A stretch of DNA of 64,000 nt. It comes from Myxococcales bacterium (GTDB taxonomy: Bacteria; Myxococcota_A; Bradymonadia; UBA7976; UBA1532). Every line of letters begins with the position of its first letter. The stretch's first letter is position 1. Of the stretch, positions 33,109 to 41,437 are shown piece by piece. The stretch covers positions 157,785-221,784 of the forward strand of contig JACKDN010000012.1 in assembly GCA_020633465.1 (NCBI GenBank), written 5' to 3'. The position numbers were made by a program, and so were the translations under genes. Below the pieces are notes generated by a model, which was not told where the DNA came from, did no database searches, and worked only from the letters and a program-made list of their open reading frames with translations.

Positions 33109-33983
33109 CGCCCGACCGCGCCCATCAGCTCGGGGTAGAGCCCCATCAACAGCAGCAGGACGCCCAGCCCCGCCACCACCAGCAGGGCCGTGCCCGCGGC
33201 GGTCGCCAGCCGCTCGGTGTGCGCGGCCGCCGAGCGCTCCAAGCGCCCGGCCAGCGCCGCGGCCACCGCGGCGGGGCGCCCGGCCCGCTCGCCCAGCGCC
33301 AGCTCGGCGGCGTCCTCGGCGTCGAAGGCGGCCGCCAACATCGCCGGCAGCGGCGTCGTCTCGGGCTGGCCGGTCAGCTCGGCGGGCGCGCGATCGCCCC
33401 CCGCCGGATCGCGGCCCAGCGCGTAGGCCCGGGCGGCGCGGGCCCGGCGGGCCAGGCCCCACACCTGTCCGCCCGGCAGCACCCGCGCCCAACGCGCGCC
33501 CGCGTCGCCGGCGCGCCGCGTCGTCCACAGCAGGCCGACGCCGAGGGCCAGCCCGGCCAGGGCCAGGCCGAGCCCCGTCGAGGCCACCCCGCCCACCGGC
33601 TCGGGTCGCTGCAGGGCCGCCACGACGATCGCGCCGGTCACCAGCACCAGGCCCCAGGCCACGCGCACCGGATAGGCCGCGGCCAGCGCGAGGCGGCGGC
33701 GCAGCCGCCAGTCGTCGAGCTGGGCGCGGCCCACGCACGCCAGCCGGGCGGGCAGATCGGGGCCGGGGCGCAGGTGGGGGCGCAGGGTGGGCAGCGCGGC
33801 GGCGAGGGCCTCGGCCGGATCGGCGCCGTCGGCCACCCGCGCGGCGGCTCGCACCCACCCGTCGCGGTCGGCGCCCGACGGGAAGCGCGCCGCCACCGCC
33901 GACAGCGCGTCGGCGGCCGGCACCCCCGCGTCGATCAGCGCGCCCAGGGCCTGCAGGGCCACGCCCAGCGCCCGATCGCTCAT
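33096..33983 (-). CDS. GspF-like platform membrane protein, first in operon
   Basis: 295 residues from the ATG at 33983, whose first bases overlap the pilin stop (ATGA). The first lobe is 'LGALIDAGVPAADALSAVAARFPSG' with 'VADGADPAEALAAALPTL', then a membrane helix ('VAWGLVLVTGAIVVAAL'), a second lobe containing 'LALGERAGRPAAVAAALAGRLERS', and a final helix ending 'LLLLMGLYPELMGAVG'. The last segment is typical of the GspF C-terminus. It is the most canonical of the three platform proteins here, yet still about 100 residues shorter than typical PilC or GspF. Confidence 0.8.
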   Translation of the reverse strand: MSDRALGVALQALGALIDAGVPAADALSAVAARFPSGADRDGWVRAAARVADGADPAEALAAALPTLRPHLRPGPDLPARLACVGRAQLDDWRLRRRLALAAAYPVRVAWGLVLVTGAIVVAALQRPEPVGGVASTGLGLALAGLALGVGLLWTTRRAGDAGARWARVLPGGQVWGLARRARAARAYALGRDPAGGDRAPAELTGQPETTPLPAMLAAAFDAEDAAELALGERAGRPAAVAAALAGRLERSAAAHTERLATAAGTALLVVAGLGVLLLLMGLYPELMGAVGRWAE

Positions 33984-34411
33984 TCCAGGGCCCGCACGAC
34001 CTTCAGGTCGTGGCTGTCGGCGCGCAGATCGTAGACCGAGGTGTCGCCGTCCCCGTCGAGGTCGCCGCGCGCGCGGACGACGAACGCCGCGCCGTCGGGG
34101 CCGGGCACCAGCACCTCGTACTGAAAGCGCGTGTGGCTGCCCGGCGACCAGCCGAGCGTCGCGAAGCCGGGCGACGGCGCCCACTCGGCGGCCACCCCAC
34201 GCGGGACCTCGGCCGGCGTCGCGGCGCAGGCGACGGGCCCGCCCGGCCGCGCCCGCTGGAGCTGCGCGATGCCGTGCAGCGACAGCGTCACCTCGTTCAC
34301 CTCGGCGCTGCGCAGGTGCAGGCCGTAGGCGTGCACCCCCGTCGCCACCAGCAGGCCCAGGATGGTCAGGACGGCGGTGAGCTCGAGCAGGGTGAAGCCG
34401 CGGCTGCGCAT
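33980..34411 (-). CDS. Type IV pilin-like protein (pseudopilin)
   Basis: 143 residues from the ATG at 34411. The prepilin leader is very short and basic, and the cleavage/methylation motif 'RGFTLLELTAVLTILGLLVATGVHAY' is textbook, with Gly followed by Phe and Glu at +5. The rest is a small globular domain with one Cys, ending in 'DTSVYDLRADSHDLKVV'. It starts the operon and overlaps the first GspF-like gene by four bases. A prepilin peptidase must come from elsewhere. It would be the major or only filament subunit of this locus. Confidence 0.88.
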   Translation of the reverse strand: MRSRGFTLLELTAVLTILGLLVATGVHAYGLHLRSAEVNEVTLSLHGIAQLQRARPGGPVACAATPAEVPRGVAAEWAPSPGFATLGWSPGSHTRFQYEVLVPGPDGAAFVVRARGDLDGDGDTSVYDLRADSHDLKVVRALE

Positions 34412-34443
34412 GGCGGCGATGGTCGGCGCGGGGCGCCGGCCCG

Positions 34444-35598
34444 TCAACCCGCAACGCGCGGACGTCGGCGTCCCCAGATCCACCAGCCCACGAAGAAGGG
34501 CAGCCCGCAGGCCGCCATCCAGGGGCCGATGTCGACGCCCACGCGCGCGTAGAGGTTGAGGAACAGCAGCGGCCCCACGACGGTCATCACGTCGGTCAGC
34601 GTGCCCAACATGCCGAACAGGCCGCCGTACGTGTCGTCGCTGCCGAAGCGTACGGTCACGTGCTTCAGCGTCGCGGTGAACATCAGCGAGGCGGTCGCCA
34701 CGTAGCCGGCGTAGGCCGCGCCGTAGGCCCAGGGGCCGGCGGCGAAGCGCTGCAGGACGAGCGAGGCGAACAGGGGCACGACGGCCGCGGCGATCAGGCG
34801 GCGCGGCCCCACCCGATCGGCCAGCCAGCCGGCGACCGGCTGCGCGGCGCCGAAACAGACCCCGGTGACGATGAACAGACCGGTCACACCGCGCGGGCCG
34901 ACGCCGAGGTGGTCGGGGCCGTAGAGCGGCAGCAGGCCCTGAAAGGCCGAGAACGTGAGCTTGTTGAAGGCGATGGGCAGGGCGACGCCGACGAAGGCCA
35001 GGTCGCGGCCGACCGACGCCAGGCGCCGCAGCTCGTCGCGCACGCTCGTGCGCGCGGGGGCGGGCGGCGGGCCGCTCGGGCGCAGCAGCGCCCACAGCAG
35101 CACCGGCAGGGTCAGCGCGATGGCCACCCACAAGGGGCGGCGCGGATCGTCGACGCCCAGCCAGCCGCCCAGCGCCGGCCCGACCAGCATGCCCGCGGTG
35201 CCCAGGCCCACCATCGTGCCCAGGCGGCGGCCGGCGTGGGCGGGATCGGCGCCCCGCAGGGCCAGGGCGAAGGCCGCGGGATAGACCAGCCCGGTCGCGG
35301 CGCCCTCGAGGGTGCGCACCGCGGTGAAGAAGCGCAGGTCCGATCCGACGAGGAAGCCCGCCAGCGAGACGACGTAGGCCACCAGCGCCAGGCGCAGCGC
35401 GCGATCGGGGCCGGCCCGATCGACCCAGACGCCCCCGGGCACCTGCGCGCCGATCTTGGCCGCGGCGTAGCCCGCGTACACCGCCGACAGCAGGGCCTCG
35501 TCGGTCGCGGCGCGGCCGCCGGCCAGGTCGGGCAGCAGCGGCACGACGACGCCATAGCCCAGCGACACGATGAACAGCGCGAGGGTGGCCAGCAGCAT
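34444..35598 (-). CDS. MFS transporter
   Basis: 384 residues, about 12 membrane helices. The N-terminus 'LLATLALFIVSLGYGVVVPLLPDL' and the loop 'GGVWVDRAGPDRALRLALVAY' (the MFS G-x-x-x-D-R/K pattern) show a drug/proton-antiporter-like member, with a second related loop 'GWLADRVGPRRLIAAAVV'. The substrate is unknown. The stop lies 33 bases from the pilin start on the same strand, so the filament operon could share its transcript. Confidence 0.88.
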   Translation of the reverse strand: MLLATLALFIVSLGYGVVVPLLPDLAGGRAATDEALLSAVYAGYAAAKIGAQVPGGVWVDRAGPDRALRLALVAYVVSLAGFLVGSDLRFFTAVRTLEGAATGLVYPAAFALALRGADPAHAGRRLGTMVGLGTAGMLVGPALGGWLGVDDPRRPLWVAIALTLPVLLWALLRPSGPPPAPARTSVRDELRRLASVGRDLAFVGVALPIAFNKLTFSAFQGLLPLYGPDHLGVGPRGVTGLFIVTGVCFGAAQPVAGWLADRVGPRRLIAAAVVPLFASLVLQRFAAGPWAYGAAYAGYVATASLMFTATLKHVTVRFGSDDTYGGLFGMLGTLTDVMTVVGPLLFLNLYARVGVDIGPWMAACGLPFFVGWWIWGRRRPRVAG

Positions 35599-35850
35599 CG
35601 GGGCACTTTAGGAGTCCGCCGGGCCTCCGGGCCACTTCGCCGCGCGGCCCGGCATGCCCCGATCGAGGCCAGTGTGCCCTGTGTTCCGTGCGCATGCGTG
35701 CGTTCGAGGGTCTGTTGTGACCGTCTGTGTCAGGGTGGGCCGCCCGTGGATCTGCGGATTGCCCGGCGTGCCCCGCGTTGTGGAACATCACCACAGGTCT
35801 GTCGGCATCTGCGACAGAGCGCCCGAGTGAGCTTCGATAGCCTACGGTCG
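35599..35850. other. Intergenic control region between MFS and STAS genes
   Basis: About 250 bases between divergent start codons with no ORF I can support. Composition is less GC-rich than the genes. It contains a degenerate dyad, 'TTGTGGAACATCACCACAG', near 35780. The right-hand 60 bases hold the promoter listed next. Confidence 0.5.
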
Positions 35851-35879
35851 TTGCACCGGCATGCACATTGCTGTATAGC
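35851..35879 (+). promoter_or_regulatory. Predicted sigma-70 promoter of the STAS gene
   Basis: TTGCAC (35851-35856), 17-base spacer, TATAGC (35874-35879), 29 bases upstream of the ATG at 35909, with GAGAGGGGGAGAG as ribosome site between them. This is the best vegetative-type promoter match on the plus strand that I found in the window. Confidence 0.55.
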
Positions 35880-35908
35880 CGCGTGTCCCGTGTCCGAGAG
35901 GGGGAGAG

Positions 35909-36286
35909 ATGAGCCGCTTGAATCACACCGTCGAGAATCACCTGGTGGGCCACGACGCCCTGGCCCTGGCCCGAGAGCTCAGCGCCCTGCCGCTCGAGCA
36001 GGCCACCGCCCTCACTCTGTCGCTCCGCAATGTCGCCGTCATCGACGCCTCCGGTGTCGCGGCGCTGGTGCGCCTGTACTCGCAGTTCGAGGCGGCCGGC
36101 AAGGTGCTCGACCTCGTCGACGTCAGCGCGCCCGTCTTCCACGAGCTCGAGCGCGTCGGCATCGACGCCTGCATCTCGCTCGACGCCCCGGCGCCCACGC
36201 GGGCCGAGTCCCGCTCGAAGCCCCCACCCCCCGGTGGGGCCGGGCGCTTCATGCGCTGGCTGAACCCGACCACGACGATCCACTGA
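35909..36286 (+). CDS. STAS-domain protein (anti-sigma factor antagonist type)
   Basis: 125 residues. The STAS core is clear: 'ALTLSLRNVAVIDASGVAALVRLYSQFEAAGKVLDLVDVSAPVF', with Ser 50-ish in 'DASG' as the usual phosphorylation site. The C-terminal ~35 residues are basic and Pro-rich, and carry no domain. Such single-domain proteins bind anti-sigma or switch kinases. No cognate kinase or anti-sigma gene is adjacent. The next gene begins ten bases later, so the pair is probably an operon. Confidence 0.85.
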   Translation: MSRLNHTVENHLVGHDALALARELSALPLEQATALTLSLRNVAVIDASGVAALVRLYSQFEAAGKVLDLVDVSAPVFHELERVGIDACISLDAPAPTRAESRSKPPPPGGAGRFMRWLNPTTTIH

Positions 36287-36296
36287 ACCCCCCCGC

Positions 36297-37004
36297 TTGC
36301 GCTGCCCCCGCTGCGGTACGCTGACCACCCCCTCGGTCGGCCGCTGCCCCCAGTGTCGCGCCCCCCTCACCGCTTCATCGACCCCCGCCGCCGGCCTGCT
36401 GCACCGCGGCTGGGCGGCCGTGCGTCCCTGGATCGAGCCCGAGGACGTCCCGGTGAACCCGATGGTGTACTGGGGGCGCGTCGCCGCGTGGGTGGTGCTG
36501 CTGCTGTGGACCCCCAGCTTCGTCTTCGCCGAGCTGAAGGGGGACGGCACGGCGATGAACCTGTGGATGCACCGGGTCTACCTGGTCTTCCACGAGGCGG
36601 GCCACCTGATCTTCGGCTGGGGCGGCCGCTTCCTGACCGTGGCCGGCGGCACGCTGATGCAGCTGCTGATGCCGCTGGCCGTCGTCGCGGCCTTCCTGCG
36701 TCAGGGTCACGTCTTCGGCGCCGCCGTCGGCCTGTGGTGGCTGGGCGGCAGCTTCGTCGACTGCGCCCCCTACATCTACGACGCCCGGCTGGGTGATCTG
36801 CCGCTGCTCGGCGGTGGCACGGGCGCCGACCGCCCCGAGACCCACGACTGGATGAACATGCTGCGCTGGACGGGGCTGATCATGTGGGACACGCGCATCG
36901 CCTGGGCGACCCACCTGCTGGGCAGCGCGTTGATGGTGCTGGGCCTGGGCTGGGGCGGCTGGGCGCTGCGCGTGCAGCGGGGCCGCGTCGACGATCTGGC
37001 CTGA
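36297..37004 (+). CDS. Zinc-ribbon membrane protein with HExxH motif (M50-like)
   Basis: 235 residues. The frame opens at a TTG at 36297 ten bases after the STAS stop; the first codons already encode the ribbon ('CPRCG' then 'CPQC'), so no later start fits. A membrane segment (about 60-80) is followed by 'FHEAGHLIFGWGG', an HExxH zinc-protease signature in a hydrophobic context, as in site-2-protease/M50 relatives. Further membrane helices and 'WWLGGSFVDCAPYIYDAR' follow. If active it would cleave a membrane protein. The downstream Asp ligand could be in 'FVDCAPYIYD'. The STAS neighbour hints at a sigma-regulation pathway (inference). Confidence 0.75.
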   Translation: MRCPRCGTLTTPSVGRCPQCRAPLTASSTPAAGLLHRGWAAVRPWIEPEDVPVNPMVYWGRVAAWVVLLLWTPSFVFAELKGDGTAMNLWMHRVYLVFHEAGHLIFGWGGRFLTVAGGTLMQLLMPLAVVAAFLRQGHVFGAAVGLWWLGGSFVDCAPYIYDARLGDLPLLGGGTGADRPETHDWMNMLRWTGLIMWDTRIAWATHLLGSALMVLGLGWGGWALRVQRGRVDDLA

Positions 37005-37009
37005 CCGGG

Positions 37010-38059
37010 TCAGCGCACGCTGAGGGTCGCGCGGGCGCGCGCCGCGCCGAAGCGAGGGCGCAGGGCGCGCACCTCGACGTCGAGCCCCGAACCGTCGAGC
37101 GCCCCGTCCACCGCCGCGCGCGCGTCCGCCGGCTGCGCGCCGCTCAGCCGGCACGCCCCGCCCCGGCAGTGCAGGGCCCCGCGCGGCAACACGACGTCCA
37201 GCTGATCGGCCGCCGCCCCCTCGCTCTGATGCGGCACGTTGTCGCCGGCCAACAGACGCTCGGTGTCGGTCAGCGCCCACCGCACCCGCAGCGCCCCCAC
37301 CTTCTCGTCGAGCAGCAGCAGCCGAGTGACCTCGATCAGGCGGCTGCCATCGTCACTCAGTTGCCAGTGTGCGTGCGTCACTGTCGTCTGCACCCCGCGC
37401 TGGGCCACCAACCACCAGCGCAGCGCGCTGGCCAGCGCCGCGAGCTCGGCCAGCGCCTGGGGATCGTCGGTCGGCGCCAGCACGTCGACCGCGCCCGCGC
37501 CCCCGACCTGTCGGGCGAGGCCGCCGTCGAGGCGGGCCGCCGCGAACTCGCCGCGCGCCCACCGGCGCGCTCGGGTGAGGCGCGCCACCCCGGTGGCCTG
37601 CTGGCGCTCGGCGGTCTCGACCAGCCCGCCGGCCGACTCGTTGTAGACGCGCTCGAGGCGACGCAGCCGGCCGTCGTTGCTGGCCACCTGCTCGGCGAGC
37701 GCGCGGGCGAGGGCCAGCGTCTCGGCCATCAGCGGGCTGGCGTGTTCGGCGACGCCCACGGCGCAGCGGCCGCACGGCTCGCTGAGCCAGCGCGGCGCGC
37801 CGCGGGGGAAGGGGCCGGCGTCGGGCCAGTGGGGGCGCAGCACCGGGCCCCAGCGGCCGCGCTCGGCGCGATCCCAGCGGCGGTGGGCGGGGCCGAAGCC
37901 GGGGCGGTGGGCGACGATCTCGACGCCGGCGACGGCCGGCACGGCGGCGGGCGCGGCGCCGACGGGCGTGAGCCCGACCAGCAGCGACGCGCCGGGCGGG
38001 GAGGTCTCGACGGCGACCTGGCTCAGGCAGAGGACGAGGGCGAGCAGGGGGGTCGACAC
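37010..38059 (-). CDS. Secreted PEGA-like protein of unknown function
   Basis: 349 residues from a GTG at 38059 with GGAGG upstream. A short hydrophobic signal ('LLALVLCLSQVA') is followed by 'VETSPPGASLLVGLTPVGAAP', which resembles a PEGA domain strand pattern. The remainder is helical/beta mixed with one pair of Cys in 'CGRCAVG' and another in 'LHCRGGACRL'. No catalytic motif is visible. It is convergent with the HExxH gene (5 bases apart) and lies downstream of the cytochrome-MopE gene on the same strand, so it could be the last gene of that transcript. Confidence 0.7.
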   Translation of the reverse strand: MSTPLLALVLCLSQVAVETSPPGASLLVGLTPVGAAPAAVPAVAGVEIVAHRPGFGPAHRRWDRAERGRWGPVLRPHWPDAGPFPRGAPRWLSEPCGRCAVGVAEHASPLMAETLALARALAEQVASNDGRLRRLERVYNESAGGLVETAERQQATGVARLTRARRWARGEFAAARLDGGLARQVGGAGAVDVLAPTDDPQALAELAALASALRWWLVAQRGVQTTVTHAHWQLSDDGSRLIEVTRLLLLDEKVGALRVRWALTDTERLLAGDNVPHQSEGAAADQLDVVLPRGALHCRGGACRLSGAQPADARAAVDGALDGSGLDVEVRALRPRFGAARARATLSVR

Positions 38060-38105
38060 GGGGCGCCTCCGAGGTCAGCGCGGGGGCAGACTGTGCTCGG
38101 GGGTG

Positions 38106-41100
38106 TCACATTCGACGACGGCGGCGCAAGGCCCAAACCACCAGCAGCGCCAGCGCCCAGGGCGGCGCGGGCGCGCGGGCGGGGGCGCTGCAGCCGCCGT
38201 CACCGCCCGCGTCGGCCGGCGGGGCGGCGTCCGGCGCGGCGGACCCCGCGTCGGGGACAGGGCGGCGGCGTCAGGGGCGCGGCGCGGCGTCGCGCGGGGT
38301 GGCGGCGTCGCGTGCCCGCGCGGCGTCGGGCAGCGCGGCGTCGGGCAGCGCGGCGTCGGGCAGCGCGGCGTCCGGCAGCGGGGCGGGCGGCGTCCGGCAG
38401 CGCGGCGTCCGCGTCCGGGGGCGACTCGGCGTCTGCCGGGGCGCGGCGTCCGGGGGGCGCGGCGGCGTCCGGGGGCGCGGCGGCGTCAGGGGGCGCGGCG
38501 GCGTCAACCGGGGCGCGGCGGCGTCCGGGGGGCGGCGCGGCGCGTCAACCGGGGCGCGCGGCGTCGGGCAGGATCACCACGCCCCCGTCGTCGGCGGGCG
38601 CCGCGTCCGGGGGCGCGGCGGCGTCGGGCGCGGCGTCCGGCAAGGGCCCGCGTCCTCCGGGGCGCCGCGTCGGGCGCGCCCGCGTCGACCGTCGGCGCCG
38701 CGTCGGCGTCGGGCTGGCAGCCCTCGTCCACCTGCCCGTCGCAGTCGTCGTCGGCTCCATCGCCGCAGGTCTCGTCGGTGGGGGACCCCGGCTCGCAGGC
38801 CATGGGCGCGCCGTCGACGCAGGCGGGCACCGTCCGCGCGCAGGCGCCGACGCCGCAGGACTCGGCGCCCAGCCCCTCGTCCGTCTCGCCGTCGCAGTCC
38901 TGGTCGGTGCCGTCGCAGGTCTCGTCGGTCGGGTCGCCGGGCACGCAGCCGAGGGGCACGCCGTCGACGCACTCGGCCACGGTCCGCAGGCAGGCGCCCA
39001 CGCCGCACGTCGCCGCGCCCAGGTCCTCGTCGATCTCGCCGTCGCAGTCGTCGTCGACGTCGTTGCACGTCTCCATCGCGGGCATCCCGGGCGTGCACGC
39101 GCCGGGCGTCCCCTCGGCGCAGGCCCGCGCGGTGCGGGCGCAGGCGCCGACGCCGCAGGTCAGCTCGGCGTCGAGGTTCTCGTCGACGCGGCCGTCACAG
39201 TCTTCGTCCTCGCCGTCGCAGGTCTCGTTGCCGGCCGCGCCGGGCACGCACACGCCGGCCGCGCCCCCGTCGCACGCCGGCGCGGTGCGGGCGCACGCCC
39301 CGACGCCGCAGGTCAGCGTGCCCAGCCCCTCGTCCGTCTCGCCGTCGCAGTCGTCGTCCAGGCGGTTGCAGGCCTCGGCGCTCGCCGGGCCCGGGTTGCA
39401 GGGCACCGGCGCGCCGGCGGCGCAGGCCGGCACCGAGCGCGCGCAGACGCCCTGGCCGCAGGTCACCACGCCCAGCGCCTCGTCGATGCGGCCGTCGCAG
39501 TCGTCGTCGCGGCTGTTGCAGACGTCCTCGGCCGGCGCGCCCGGCTGGCACACGCCGGGCGCCCCGTCGACGCAGGCCACCGCGGTGCGCCGACACTCGC
39601 CGCGCCCGCAGACGATGGGCGGCAGGGCCTCGTCGACCGCGCCGTCGCAGTCGTCGTCCTCGCCGTCGCAGATCTCGTCACCCGGCGCGCCCGGGGTGCA
39701 CACCGGCGCCTCGCCGCCCTGGCAGGCGGGGGCCTCGGCGTAGCAGGCGCCGGTGCCGCAGCTGACCACGCCGAAGCCCTCGTCGACCGTGCCGTCGCAG
39801 TCGTCGTCCACGCCGTTGCAGACCTCGTCGGGCGCGCACGGGGTCCCGGCGATGCGCGCCCGCGCCACCACGCGCGCCATCTCGACCGGCGGCGCCCGCC
39901 CGGCGGCCACCCACAGGTCGTACACCGCCTGGCCCGCCTGGTTGCTGTGGTTGGTGTCGCGCAGCCACTCGATGTAGTCGCGGGTCATCGTCTGGTACAG
40001 CAGGCGCGCGGTGATCGTGACGACGCCCTGGGCCGCGCCGGGGGCGGGGGCGGCGAAGGGCGCGTCGTCCCAGTGGCGCCAGCCGCCCGCGCCGTCGCCG
40101 TAATCGCGCCCGACGGGCAGCAGGTCGACCGCCCCGGCCGGGTCGAAGCCGCGCGGCGGGATGCGCGTGTCGAGGAAGATCGCGTCGTTGAGCACCAGGT
40201 GGAAGGTGGGCCCCTCGTCGGCGACGCCGGCGTGCATGGCGTACAGCCGCACCTGGGCGTCCTCGTCCAGCTCGGCCTCGACCGGGTCGTAATGGCCCGA
40301 GACGAAGAAGGGCGGCTGGTCGTCCACCTGCGCGGTGACCTCGATCCACATGCGCCGCCCCTCGGGGTAGCCCGTGGGCAGCTTGTGGCCCGTGCGGTTG
40401 GTGACCCGCACCTCGAAGGCGAGGGGGGCGCCGCCGTCGACCTCGACCGGCAGGCCGCGCACCTCGAGGTCGGCCGCGCTGGCCAGCGTCTCGAGCGTGC
40501 GCGCCCGCGTGTAGGCGTAGTCGGCGGCGAAGTCTGGGAACATCAGCGTCAGCGCGTCCAGCGCCCAGACGTTGCCGCCGGCCAGGTCGTGTCGCCGCAC
40601 GTCGGGGCGGTCGGGCGCCACCTCGCTGGCGGCGCGGCCGGGCGCACGCGAGAAGTGACAGTGCTGGCAGGTGGTGCCCTCGTCGTCGAAGGCGCTGGCC
40701 CGCCACTCCTCGAAGGTGCGCTGCTCGGGCGCCATGGCGCCCAGCTCGGCGTAGGGCGGCGTCGTGTCGCGGTGCGCCCACGCGGGGTTGCTGACGCTGT
40801 GGCACGCGCCGCACAGCGCGCCGTCCTCGATGAAGGGGTCGTACTCGACGAAGTGGCGGCTCTGCGCGTCCTGGCGCGGGCCGCGGTAGGTGTCGGTGTC
40901 GGCCACGTAGTACTGGCCGTTGCCCACCAGCGGGCCGGCGGGATCTTCGTGCGTCCCGGCGTCCAGGCGGTGGCAGAAGGCGCAGCTGACGCCGTTCCGA
41001 TCGTCGTCGGTCAGCGCCGAGGCGTCGCCCGGCACCGAGCGCCCGGCCAGCCAGCCGCTGGGCGTGTGGCAGCGCAGGCAGAAGCTGCCGCCGTCCTGCA

Positions 41101-41437
41101 CGCCCAGCGCGGCGAAGTCCTGGTTGGCGATCGCCAGCGCGGCGAGGAACACGGGATCGCGCGCCGAGTTCGCCATCATCGAGCCGCGCCACGTGTCGCC
41201 GGGCGCCACCCGCTCGGGGGGATCGACGTCGCGGTGACACAGCAGGCAGGTCGCCGTGGGCTCGAGGGGCAGGGTCAGCGTCTCGGGCTGGGTGCCGGGG
41301 GCGAAGAAGGGCTCCTCGGCGTGCGCGGCCCACGGCGCCAGGGCCACCCACAGCGCCACCCAGAGGCCGCGGGCGGCGCGTGGTGGGGGGGCGGGCTGGG
41401 GTGGACGGCGGCGGGGGATCGGGGGGCGGCCCGTCAC
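38106..41437 (-). CDS. Five-CxxCH cytochrome with eight MopE repeats and a MYXO-CTERM-like tail, frameshifted near the 3' end
   Basis: Starts at a GTG (41437) overlapping the upstream stop (GTGA). The signal peptide ends in 'APWAAHA'. Five haem-type motifs follow: CLLCH, CLRCH, CAFCH, CGACH and CQHCH, over ~250 residues, then a beta domain, then eight MopE repeats of the form 'CNxxDDDCDGxxDEG' with Cys-rich links. After the last repeat the frame is lost. 'PDAAPDAAAPPDAAP' and 'PDAALPDAALPDAA' segments continue in other frames, and an in-frame-looking anchor 'GGDGGCSAPARAPAPP' plus hydrophobic helix and 'RRRRM' ends at the TGA 38106-38108. The total length is not a multiple of three. It is a likely surface electron-transfer or metal-binding protein. 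Confidence 0.75.

Noticed and set aside
39678..41433. Extension of the dehydrogenase-like frame past the Asp repeats
   Set aside because: The continuation is Arg/Pro-rich and antisense-like in character after about 41795; the true continuation is in the adjacent frame and ends at 41434.
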